From positions 1 through 46,501 of the IMG/VR virus record IMGVR_UViG_3300028843_000261: DNA of 46,501 bases, one strand, 5' to 3'. Positions 8,723 to 16,426 of this stretch are shown here, piece after piece. The stretch's first letter is position 1, and every line of letters begins with the position of its first letter. The notes beneath the pieces were generated by a model, which searched no databases, was not told where the DNA came from, and saw only the letters and a program-made list of their open reading frames with translations. The DNA comes from a virus. The position numbers and the translations under genes were made by a program.

Positions 8723-9963
8723 TGGCTGCTGGCGCTATAACTCCAGATCCAAGATTTGCAGAATTCATTCGCAGACAAAAGGCTGAATCAGCATTGGCTC
8801 AGGAAGCTTTGTTTAATATCGTAAATTCAAGACCCTCGCTGAGGAACATAAACTCGTATTCAGCGCCAAGAATGGTTTCGTCCGCGGTCACTGGCGATGG
8901 AGGTGATGTTCCATTAATTTACGGAACACAACCAATACAGGGACATATAATTGTTACTCCGACAGTTTCTGGAGCTTACAGATATGTTGCTATAGGATGG
9001 TGCTTGGGACAAGTGGGGTCGGTAGAAAGGATTTTCATAAATGACGAGCCTATATCCGCTGGAGTTCAGGTTAGAAATTATACTGGATCAAAAACACAAC
9101 TCGTAGACTCTTGGCTTGCTGCCGTAATTCCAAGCTATACGGATGATTGTGTAATAGATTATCGAGGTGACAGAATAGGGATTTGCTATTCGGTTTTCAA
9201 AATACAAACTTCAGTAATTGACGGAAAAGCACTTAGCTTCAAGGCTATAATCAATGGGTCAATAGTTACTGACCCAGACCTTGTAGCGTCAACAGATCCT
9301 TATGCCGATGATAATATCGCTGAAGTAGATTTTGAATCCGGTGGAACAGATTCTTCTTCGAATTATAATCTGTCTCTTACTGGAAATGCAGTTGTAGACT
9401 CTAGTGGTCTTAGGACACTTGGAACCACCGATTCTGTTTCTGAGCTTGGGACTTCAGGAGCAGTGTGGTCTCTTGTTGGTAACGCGCACTCCTCGTACGG
9501 ACTTTTGTATGCTGGATCAGAGTCCTTGAGAACAATAGACTCCGGAGACTGTGCTGTTTCTGACATAGCAATAATTCCAGCAAGTGTGGATGCTGTCGTT
9601 GATATTAAAGTTGTTATAGGGGAATTCTCTGGACCCCTTGCTGGCGCAGACAAAGATTATTTGATGTCTATAGGAACTGGAGCGAACGAGCTTTCGATCT
9701 ATATTAAAGGTAGATATCTTGCCTTTTCATACAATGGAAGTGAGTCTGTTGGTTCTACGGAGATGCTTGCAGACCAGTCTTATGATGTTAAGTTTGAAAT
9801 CATCGGAGATCTGTTTAGCATAAAGATGGACACGATATTACAGGCAAGCAACACTCACATAGGGCACTCTGTTCAGCAGAGCAGAGTTTGTATAATGGCA
9901 CTGGATGATGGTTCGTTTTCTGACAGTCTGATAGGTCATTTCGACAACTTTTCAATAGGATGA
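8722..9963 (+). CDS. tail tip hub protein, N-terminal half (gpJ-like) with lectin-like C-terminus
   Basis: 413 residues, sharing one base with the previous stop. Residues about 45-200 have the gpJ N-terminal pattern: VPLIYGTQPIQGHII, then YRYVAIGWCLGQVGSVERIFIN, then a phage-hub type YTGSKTQLVDSWL and a domain ending at FKAIINGSIVTDP. Residues about 205-413 are a beta-rich domain like a concanavalin A/LamG lectin domain (SVSELGTSGAVWSL to LIGHFDNFSIG). In a normal gpJ the next domain would continue the hub, but here the protein ends. The expected remainder starts in a separate gene at 12659. See findings for the split-hub idea. Confidence 0.6.
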   Translation: MAAGAITPDPRFAEFIRRQKAESALAQEALFNIVNSRPSLRNINSYSAPRMVSSAVTGDGGDVPLIYGTQPIQGHIIVTPTVSGAYRYVAIGWCLGQVGSVERIFINDEPISAGVQVRNYTGSKTQLVDSWLAAVIPSYTDDCVIDYRGDRIGICYSVFKIQTSVIDGKALSFKAIINGSIVTDPDLVASTDPYADDNIAEVDFESGGTDSSSNYNLSLTGNAVVDSSGLRTLGTTDSVSELGTSGAVWSLVGNAHSSYGLLYAGSESLRTIDSGDCAVSDIAIIPASVDAVVDIKVVIGEFSGPLAGADKDYLMSIGTGANELSIYIKGRYLAFSYNGSESVGSTEMLADQSYDVKFEIIGDLFSIKMDTILQASNTHIGHSVQQSRVCIMALDDGSFSDSLIGHFDNFSIG

Positions 9964-9967
9964 GATC

Positions 9968-11056
9968 ATGAGCGGAAGAAAAATAACGGAACTGCCAGCG
10001 CTACCAATTATTTCTGGTGATGAATTGATTGTTGTTGTAGACCCGTTGGACATAACAGATTCCCCCGCCGGAAGCTCCAAGCGCCTTACGGTTTCACAAG
10101 TGTCCGGAGCCTCAACAAAAAAGTTTCGATACTGGAGACTGATAAACGCAAGAGCCAATGCAAACACCGCAAACACAGATCCGACTGGTGAATTCACAGT
10201 AGCGCTGGATGAAATAGATTTAATGGAGCTGGACCAGTCTGGGGATTATGTTGCCGTTCAAACGCTTTCAACCTTGACAGGAACATCACAAGACGTTGGC
10301 AATCCCCCTTCTATATTAGCGAATGGCGAGGTTAATCCAATAGCGGCGGCTTGCCTATGGGATGCGACAACAGTTTCCAATCCTGCATTTTTTCTTATGT
10401 GGGATTTTGGTGCAGATCCAAGAGCGATAGTTTCAATTAGACAATATGCAGCTCTTGGAACAATAGCAACGGATTCTGGATCTTTCAAGTGCTTTGAAAT
10501 TGAAGCCAGTGATGATGCAATAACTTGGCAGAGAAAATTTTATGTCGGTAGTTTTCTTGAAGTCCTTGGAGGAAACGAGTGGTCTGAATTTTACTTTTTG
10601 GCGAATATAGATCTTCTTTCTGCACTTCCCTCGAATGGATCTTCAGGAAAAGTTTTAACAAGAACAGGAACCACAAATAAAGATCTTGTTTGGCAAACTC
10701 CTTCTGGGGGTTCTGAGTGGAGTAGAATTTTAACAAAGAAAATATCAAGCTTTTCCGCTTCGGCCGGAGAATTTTATTACTGCGACTGCGATGCCGCAGA
10801 AGAAGACATAACAATAACTCTTCCTTCCTCTCCGTCTGTAGGTGATCGAGTTGGATATGTTAAAACTTCTTTTAGCTTTAACTATCAGGTTATAATAGAC
10901 GGAGGAACAAAAGTTGTTGCAGACATAATGACTTCCGGAGCAACGACAACAAATGTTGGTTTGGATTTTGGCAGTTTCTATCAGGGCTTTTCTATGATCT
11001 TTTTGGGAAACGAGTGGGTTTTTTACGATAGCACAATGATCCCTGTCGCTGGATAA
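9968..11056 (+). CDS. tail-associated adhesin with discoidin-like carbohydrate-binding domain
   Basis: 362 residues. The first about 45 residues (KITELPALPIISGDELIVVVD) form a short module commonly found at the start of phage tail fibre proteins and shared with the next gene, so it is probably the attachment point to the tail tip. Residues about 48-200 look like an F5/8 type C (discoidin, galactose-binding-like) domain: KFRYWRLINARAN at the start, then FFLMWDFGADPRAIVSIRQY and CFEIEASDDAITWQ, which match the WDFG..I..IRQY and F.IEAS.D...W pattern. The C-terminal about 110 residues are beta-rich, with ITITLPSSPSVGDRVGYV. Likely role: binding a surface sugar of the host. The target is unknown. 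Confidence 0.6.
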   Translation: MSGRKITELPALPIISGDELIVVVDPLDITDSPAGSSKRLTVSQVSGASTKKFRYWRLINARANANTANTDPTGEFTVALDEIDLMELDQSGDYVAVQTLSTLTGTSQDVGNPPSILANGEVNPIAAACLWDATTVSNPAFFLMWDFGADPRAIVSIRQYAALGTIATDSGSFKCFEIEASDDAITWQRKFYVGSFLEVLGGNEWSEFYFLANIDLLSALPSNGSSGKVLTRTGTTNKDLVWQTPSGGSEWSRILTKKISSFSASAGEFYYCDCDAAEEDITITLPSSPSVGDRVGYVKTSFSFNYQVIIDGGTKVVADIMTSGATTTNVGLDFGSFYQGFSMIFLGNEWVFYDSTMIPVAG

Positions 11057-11081
11057 AATAAAATTAAAGAGGTAGAGAAAA

Positions 11082-12050
11082 ATGACTGACACAAAATTAA
11101 CAGGACTTCCGGTTTTAGCAACGATAGATGATGCTGATCTGATTTATGTTGTTGACGCAAGCGATACAACTGACGATCCAGCAGGAACATCAAAACAAAT
11201 AACAAAGGCGAATTTAGTTTCCGGCCTGTCTGGAGGACTTGGACAACCATCAAAAGTTGCATACACTCTCGGTCCAACTGGCGACTTCACAACGATAAAA
11301 GAAGCTATTGATTATTTAACAGAGCATCCAGAAAAGAAGTCTGGAACCGATGGCGATGTTATAATTGCGATGGAGGCGAACTATACGGAAGCGGTCAACA
11401 ATTTTGGTATAGTTCTTCGCACAAATTATAATGTGGTTCTTGACAGCTCTTCGGTTTCTCCAGTCGGAATGATGTGGGAAACTGCAATAAGCCAAATAAA
11501 CATTTTTGCAGAATGCACCGGCAGACACTTCGAGTTCCGAGGATCTTTCGCTGGAGTAGCTATTGTAAATTTCATTCTTTCTGCTTCTACAGAAATGCTA
11601 ATGGATGGGGTAGAGTTCGGGACAAACTTCTCTTTAACACTGGACAACTCAGAAGCATACATTTCAAAAACAACAGGAACAATTAAAAAGGCTTCTGTAA
11701 TAAACAGATCTGTGCTTTCTCTATATGATGTTTCTCTTGCGAACATAAAAGTAAAAAAGGACTCAATATTAAGGACTCTTGAAGCCAAGACGAAATCGCC
11801 AAAGGGATCTGTTCCAAATCTTGTTGGATCGGGAACCGCAATAATACTAGATGAAGGGTCTTTTTTATATGCTAGAGGGCTTGACATAAACGGATACTCA
11901 ATCGGAATACTAATTAAAAACAATAGTCGATTAATAGAGTATGGAGCCTCGACAATTCAATTTACTGGCGTTGCAACCCCTGTTAGTGGACCAGCGGTAA
12001 ACACTCAAGACAACTCTGGAGCTGGATGGTATAACGGAGCTTCGATATGA
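11082..12050 (+). CDS. tail-associated adhesin / tailspike-like protein (beta-helix-like)
   Basis: 322 residues. The N-terminal about 45 residues (TKLTGLPVLATIDDADLIYVVD) are similar to those of the preceding adhesin and probably attach it to the same tail-tip partner. The rest begins with a PTGDFTTIKEAIDYL segment, the usual opening of right-handed beta-helix (pectin lyase-like) tailspikes. It continues with short repeated strands, with no obvious acidic catalytic cluster in the part I can read. It may therefore bind rather than cut a polysaccharide. The last 4 bases overlap the start of the sulfotransferase gene (ATGATGG region), suggesting co-translation. Confidence 0.55.
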   Translation: MTDTKLTGLPVLATIDDADLIYVVDASDTTDDPAGTSKQITKANLVSGLSGGLGQPSKVAYTLGPTGDFTTIKEAIDYLTEHPEKKSGTDGDVIIAMEANYTEAVNNFGIVLRTNYNVVLDSSSVSPVGMMWETAISQINIFAECTGRHFEFRGSFAGVAIVNFILSASTEMLMDGVEFGTNFSLTLDNSEAYISKTTGTIKKASVINRSVLSLYDVSLANIKVKKDSILRTLEAKTKSPKGSVPNLVGSGTAIILDEGSFLYARGLDINGYSIGILIKNNSRLIEYGASTIQFTGVATPVSGPAVNTQDNSGAGWYNGASI

Positions 12051-12643
12051 TGGTAATATTGGACAACAAAGTAGCTTTTTATCATCTTCCAAGAACAGGA
12101 GGGACTCTTTTAAAGCATATCGCTAGACAGCATGACGTAAAATTATTTTCCCCTGACAACCTCATAACAAAAGAAGATAGATACTACAATAAGGAGATAG
12201 ATCCAAGCTTATACAAGTTCGGATTTGTTAGAAATCCGTGGGAGTGGTGCGTTTCCTTTTCAACATTAAGAGTGTCCGTTGAGCATAGGAGAGGATATCC
12301 GGACAATAGAAAAAAGATCGTTCATAAGATAAAAACCCACATGGCTTCGGAAATGGTGAAATACTTTCACGGCTATTACGGGACTGTCGAAAACCGAATG
12401 AAAGTCGACTGGCTTGGCGACGTTTCCGGACGAGAAGAAGTTTTTGAAATAATTTCTGAAATACTTGGAAAAGATTTGATAGGAACTCTGAAAAAGACAC
12501 CTCCAGTAAACGGCGTTTTAACAACTGAAAAATTCAAGGATGGATTCTGGAAGTTTATATATAGCCTAGAAGAAGGTCTTAAAGAGCATGTTGAGAAAGA
12601 ATGCAAACCGATAATAGACGAATTTGGATACACTTTCGACTAA
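12047..12643 (+). CDS. sulfotransferase family protein
   Basis: 198 residues. Two classic PAPS-binding motifs are visible: a 5'-phosphosulfate loop in FYHLPRTGGTLLKHI (residues about 11-25, the HIPKTGGT pattern) and a 3'-phosphate motif in FGFVRNPWEWCVSF (about 58-71, the FVRNPxxRxxS pattern). This fits the Golgi/bacterial carbohydrate sulfotransferase family, which moves sulfate from PAPS to a hydroxyl or amine, usually on a sugar. The WEWCV in place of the usual basic residue after RNP is a small deviation. It overlaps the upstream adhesin gene by 4 bases and lies inside the split hub cassette, so a glycan or adhesin in the tail region is the likeliest target (inference). Confidence 0.75.
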   Translation: MMVILDNKVAFYHLPRTGGTLLKHIARQHDVKLFSPDNLITKEDRYYNKEIDPSLYKFGFVRNPWEWCVSFSTLRVSVEHRRGYPDNRKKIVHKIKTHMASEMVKYFHGYYGTVENRMKVDWLGDVSGREEVFEIISEILGKDLIGTLKKTPPVNGVLTTEKFKDGFWKFIYSLEEGLKEHVEKECKPIIDEFGYTFD

Positions 12644-12658
12644 TAACGAGATATAAAA

Positions 12659-14476
12659 ATGTCATTATTATTAAATGATGGTCTCGGCTCCGTACTTCTC
12701 CAAGACGGAGATGGACTTCTAGAAACGCAGGCCGGAGCCGCGCCAATAACAAAACTTTCTTTCCTTGATTTTTCTAGGACGTTCTCTCATGCAAAAGCCT
12801 CACCGGCTGGCGTGGTTTCTGATTTTGGATTCAATGTAATTTCCGCAGAGTTGAGACTAAAACATGCAGAGCTTGTCACAAGAGGAACGATTCTAGTAAA
12901 TTCAACTATTGAAAAAAGTATTTGGGTCGAGCGGGTCGCAGACACTTTGAAAATATATCTTTCTTCTGACGGTATTAGCTGGGACATTGCAAACGGTGTT
13001 GTCATATATAGCGGTCTGACGATATCGGAATACTATTTGACGATTGAGCATTCAAACGGAGCAATAGTATTCTTTTTTAATGGGATGGAAGTTTTTACGA
13101 TCCTCACCAACTTATACATCTATGACCCAACAGATAAGTCTTGGCACGTCGGGTCTTTCTCTGGCGGCTGGGAGTCTTCTCTAGAAGTGTTTTCGTGGCG
13201 CATTAATATTGGAAATATAAGATACGGTGGAGATCATTCCGCGATTGCAATTCCCTATGCCGATTCCGATTCGTATTCAGCTGGAAATTTGTTTTCAAAT
13301 AATTTTGCCCTGATGATGGGCGATATTGCCTCAAACAAGCTGTATGGACTAGGCGCTCAGCTTGATGGGCTTGTGGAGTCAAAAGACTGGTGTGACATTC
13401 CGTTGGAGGACAATCCTCTCATACCACACGGACACGGAGGAGTAGTCTTCAACAGACAAACAAGAACAGAAAGTGTTCTAAACGTGATGTCGGAGTATGC
13501 GGCATGTATCTGGCAACCATATAAAGAAAAAGTATTATTGTCGCCAGACAAAGAATTGTCCGCAGATTTGCCTTTTGGAAAAGACGTTTTGACAAACGGT
13601 GATTTTAATTCTAATACTGGCTGGACAGAAGGAGGGTCTTGGACAATATCTTCTGGCGTCGCGACCGTAAATAATGTTTCTGGCTTTGACGAAATACTTT
13701 CTTCAACAATTGTTACAGAAAACTCCGTTGACTACTCTTGCATGATAGTAATTCAATCAGTGTCTGGAGCAGGGATAAAAATACTAATTGGCGGCGTAGA
13801 AATTATGCCTCTTGAAATAGCCTCTGGAGAGTTTAGACTTCCATACGAGGCTATTGGTGCTTCAAGCACAATAGAAATAATTGCTCCAGATGGCGTTTCT
13901 GCCGTGATATCTTCGATGGCTGTGAGGCGGCTTGCGTGGTTACAGGAAAGGTGGATTGGCTCTTTAGACATAGGAGGTCCTTCTGATCGCGGACTACCAA
14001 ATAGCATTGTTGTTTCACATAAAGAAAGCACTACTTCTAGCGCGAACTGGAAAGAAAGCGAAACCGAAATTGGACATCCTCTTGCGCTTTCAGGACAGAT
14101 TCCATTAATAAAATCTAATTTAAATATGTATGGAATGCCAACAATTCTTCAAGCACAAAACAGAGGTATAAGAAAAATATCAAGAGGCATAGATCGAGTT
14201 GATATTAAATTTGATGTTTATTCCGAAGGGATAATGTTTAGAGTTGGCACAATAATTCAGCTAAAGGACGATGTCAGAGGCGTAAACATTTTGCTTTGGG
14301 TTTCTGAAATAACGATGGTAGACTATGGTGTTTACAGAGTTAAAGGAATTAGGTACGACAAAAGTCATTTCACTTTAAGTACAACATTGAGCTACGACTT
14401 AATTTTAAACGAAGACGCCTTCCCATTAATTCTCGAAGATGGCGGCTTTGCATTTTTGGAATCATCCAACTTTTAA
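12659..14476 (+). CDS. tail tip hub protein, C-terminal half (gpJ-like) with lectin-like N-terminus
   Basis: 605 residues. Residues about 1-30 carry an LLLNDG/LLQDGDGLL motif of tail proteins. Residues about 35-180 are a beta-rich lectin-like domain. From about 190 the sequence follows the hub pattern: AGNLFSNNFALMMGDIASNKLYGLGAQ, KDWCDIPLEDNP, GGVVFNRQTRTESVLNVMSEYAACIW and KEKVLLSPDKE. These match the domain that follows the N-terminal domain in gpJ-like proteins (NPxYGLG, then C, then the Vln..m...A....y motif). The C-terminus ends FPLILEDGGFAFLE. No start region typical of an intact gpJ is present, which supports a two-part hub with the gene at 8722-9963. Confidence 0.55.
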   Translation: MSLLLNDGLGSVLLQDGDGLLETQAGAAPITKLSFLDFSRTFSHAKASPAGVVSDFGFNVISAELRLKHAELVTRGTILVNSTIEKSIWVERVADTLKIYLSSDGISWDIANGVVIYSGLTISEYYLTIEHSNGAIVFFFNGMEVFTILTNLYIYDPTDKSWHVGSFSGGWESSLEVFSWRINIGNIRYGGDHSAIAIPYADSDSYSAGNLFSNNFALMMGDIASNKLYGLGAQLDGLVESKDWCDIPLEDNPLIPHGHGGVVFNRQTRTESVLNVMSEYAACIWQPYKEKVLLSPDKELSADLPFGKDVLTNGDFNSNTGWTEGGSWTISSGVATVNNVSGFDEILSSTIVTENSVDYSCMIVIQSVSGAGIKILIGGVEIMPLEIASGEFRLPYEAIGASSTIEIIAPDGVSAVISSMAVRRLAWLQERWIGSLDIGGPSDRGLPNSIVVSHKESTTSSANWKESETEIGHPLALSGQIPLIKSNLNMYGMPTILQAQNRGIRKISRGIDRVDIKFDVYSEGIMFRVGTIIQLKDDVRGVNILLWVSEITMVDYGVYRVKGIRYDKSHFTLSTTLSYDLILNEDAFPLILEDGGFAFLESSNF

Positions 14477-14489
14477 ACAGGACTCTATT

Positions 14490-14732
14490 ATGAAAAACCT
14501 CGCACTTTTAATTTTGCTTATTTCGGTTTCAGGATGCTCTCGGTATCGAGCATACGTGGGACAGTATGGACAAGAAACTTCAGACGCTGCTCTGCACGAC
14601 GCTTTGTGGACAATATGTAAAGCCGTTCCAGTAGGAGCCATTAAGCGACGCTTCGATACATTGGAGCGACTTATACAGTACAACGCGATGTGTCGAGAGA
14701 TGGAACAAGTCCCGATATACGAGGAATTATAA
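14490..14732 (+). CDS. small phage lipoprotein
   Basis: 80 residues. The chosen ATG at 14490 gives a clean lipoprotein signal: MKNLALLILLISVSGC, with the lipobox cysteine at residue 16. An earlier in-frame ATG at 14439 would add a 17-residue stretch overlapping the hub gene and spoil this signal, so it is rejected. The rest is soluble, with CKAVPVGAIKRRF, which I recall from small lipoproteins near phage lysis genes. It could be an outer-membrane spanin component (o-spanin-like), because it lies between tail and endolysin genes, but it lacks the proline-rich character of Rz1. Its stop overlaps the next start (TAATG). Confidence 0.55.
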   Translation: MKNLALLILLISVSGCSRYRAYVGQYGQETSDAALHDALWTICKAVPVGAIKRRFDTLERLIQYNAMCREMEQVPIYEEL

Positions 14733-15181
14733 TGAAATATTCGGACGGATATAAGTATCAGCTAAAAGAAGGAAAGGCGTTTCCAACTCTGATAAAACCC
14801 ACGAGAAGACTAGTCACGGAATTCATAATTTTAGAACTAAGTGGATTACTCATAATAAAAAGCGGATATGCGTGGGATGGTCCGAGCGGACCGACAATCG
14901 ACACACCGTATTTTATTGTCGGCTCGGTCGCTCATGACGCTTTATATCAGCTTATGAGGATGGACTTGCTAGACCACAAACGATGGCGCGAAGCCGATTA
15001 CATACTTCGTCGGATCATCCTGTCGTTACTTGATGCCTCTCGCGGAAGTGATTCTTACGCTCGAAAGCTGTCACGCGCCGTATGGAAAATTAGAATGCCG
15101 ATAGCAATGGCTGGTTTAAAGTTAGCGAAAGGACGAGCCGCCTTACCGAGTCACCGCAAAAAAATATACGAGATACTGTAA
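14732..15181 (+). CDS. DUF1353-family phage protein
   Basis: 149 residues from the ATG at 14732, which shares a base with the preceding stop; an upstream in-frame ATG at 14690 lies within the lipoprotein gene. YAWDGPSGPTIDTP and SVAHDALYQLMR are the typical DUF1353 signature segments. Family members are common in phages near lysis genes, but their role is not established. The C-terminal part is basic and helical. The gene runs directly into the endolysin (shared base at 15181). Confidence 0.7.
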   Translation: MKYSDGYKYQLKEGKAFPTLIKPTRRLVTEFIILELSGLLIIKSGYAWDGPSGPTIDTPYFIVGSVAHDALYQLMRMDLLDHKRWREADYILRRIILSLLDASRGSDSYARKLSRAVWKIRMPIAMAGLKLAKGRAALPSHRKKIYEIL

Positions 15182-15600
15182 TGGGCGACCTTACCAAGAA
15201 CTTAAGCAGGGGCGAATTTGCGTGTAAATGCGATTGCGGTTTCGACACCGTAGACGTCGAACTGTTGCCAGCTCTTCAGCATTGCGCCGACTACTTCTCC
15301 AAAAGGCATAAGAGAGAAATTTGGATAGAAATAACAGGTCCGAACAGATGTTACGAGCATAACGTAGACGTAGGCGGCGCTAAAAACAGTATGCACGTAT
15401 TCGCGCGCGCTGTAGACGTCAAGTTCTATCTAGTAGAGCACGACCGTTATCAGAAACGCATAAAAGGAAATCAGTTGTCTCCTAAAGAGACTTATGATTT
15501 TTTCGATGATAATTATTATCATTTTGGCATTGGTCTTTACGTCAATAGAATCCACGTAGATTCCAGAAGTACCGGAGCGGCGCGGTGGGAGGTATCGTGA
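15181..15600 (+). CDS. endolysin, M15-family peptidoglycan peptidase
   Basis: 139 residues, no signal peptide. The Zn-binding pattern of M15 peptidases is visible: S70-x-H72 in NSMHVFARAVDV with D79, and a second His at H125 in RIHVDSR. The FACKCDCG start and TGPNRCYEHN region are also typical of the Peptidase_M15_3 group. It would cut peptide stems of peptidoglycan in the periplasm after the holin opens the inner membrane. It is followed by two small membrane proteins. Confidence 0.85.
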   Translation: MGDLTKNLSRGEFACKCDCGFDTVDVELLPALQHCADYFSKRHKREIWIEITGPNRCYEHNVDVGGAKNSMHVFARAVDVKFYLVEHDRYQKRIKGNQLSPKETYDFFDDNYYHFGIGLYVNRIHVDSRSTGAARWEVS

Positions 15601-15896
15601 AATTTATAATTTTTCTGTTAATGGTCTTGAACGCAAGGATAGTATTTAGATGCGTTATTATAACAGCATTCTCAAGACACGGAAGATATTTGAGCAGCAT
15701 AAAAACCATTATAGCAAGCATCTTCCTATGTTCTTCGGTAACGATAGTTTTCTGTCTGTACGAGCTTTATTGCGACACTCCGACCAACAAGTTTCAGTTT
15801 ATCTCTTTAATATTTTTATACTCGGTAATCTTTTGCGAGGCTCTGTATATAATAGACACTAGCGAAATATATAACAGAATCAAAACAGGAAAATAA
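15597..15896 (+). CDS. small membrane protein, holin candidate
   Basis: 99 residues from the GTG at 15597, which overlaps the endolysin stop by 4 bases (GTGA) and has a GGGAGG site 4-9 bases upstream; an alternative GTG at 15585 would add four residues. Three hydrophobic stretches (about 1-20, 40-60 and 67-85) suggest three membrane segments. With the endolysin upstream, a class I-type holin or antiholin is possible. No family signature recognised. Confidence 0.5.
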   Translation: MKFIIFLLMVLNARIVFRCVIITAFSRHGRYLSSIKTIIASIFLCSSVTIVFCLYELYCDTPTNKFQFISLIFLYSVIFCEALYIIDTSEIYNRIKTGK

Positions 15897-15905
15897 AAAA
15901 ACGTA

Positions 15906-16208
15906 ATGGAATTTAAAGTGCTAACAAAAATACTAGAGCTTTCACAATTTGGATTACTGTCTTTGATAGGAGGAATAGCAAATTATTTTTATTATAATGA
16001 AAAGTTTGACAGGAACTTTTCAACAATAACATTTCTAACGAACATACTACTGTCTTATTTTATAGGAATGGTTGCCGGAGACATGCTTCCGGAGAGCGAG
16101 CATAAATATGGGGTAATAATGGTCTCTGGTTTTTGCTGCTATCCAATACTAGGATTAATTGAATCTAGAGTCAGAAAGTTTATAGAGACAGAAAAGGGAG
16201 ATTTTTAA
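15906..16208 (+). CDS. small membrane protein, LydA-type holin candidate
   Basis: 100 residues with hydrophobic segments at about 12-28 (QFGLLSLIGGIANYFYY), 42-60 (FLTNILLSYFIGMVAGD) and 70-85 (VIMVSGFCCYPILGL). The order of a first helix, a charged FDRNFSTIT stretch, and the FIGMVAGDMLPES and YPILGLIESR motifs resembles the LydA-like phage holin family. The C-terminal basic/acidic tail stays cytoplasmic. Of the two membrane proteins behind the endolysin this is the better holin match; the other may be an antiholin. Confidence 0.55.
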   Translation: MEFKVLTKILELSQFGLLSLIGGIANYFYYNEKFDRNFSTITFLTNILLSYFIGMVAGDMLPESEHKYGVIMVSGFCCYPILGLIESRVRKFIETEKGDF

Positions 16209-16426
16209 TCACTCTTTTTTCCTATTCTTTCAGCTTGCTTTTTACTCAGTCCAAAAACCATTGAGCTTTTTCCTATTGGAATTTTTTCAATAAAATTATT
16301 TTTATCTTTAAGAAATTCTTTAATGTCTTCTTCTATCTTCTTCCTCAAAATGTCCTTGTGGACTTCCTCCTCACTATCAATTACTTTTCTAGGAATATGA
16401 ATATATCCATGCGTGTTTTTACTCAT
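16205..16426 (-). CDS. small hypothetical protein
   Basis: 73 residues from the ATG at 16426 (a GTG one codon upstream is possible). It is charged and helical: EEEVHKDILRKKIEEDIKEFLKDKNNF, then GLSKKQAERIGKK. It is the last gene of the leftward block, overlapping the ligase stop by 8 bases, and ends in a tail-to-tail overlap (4 bases) with the rightward holin candidate. No function recognised; the KKQAERIGKK end could touch nucleic acid. Confidence 0.45.
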   Translation of the reverse strand: MSKNTHGYIHIPRKVIDSEEEVHKDILRKKIEEDIKEFLKDKNNFIEKIPIGKSSMVFGLSKKQAERIGKKSD

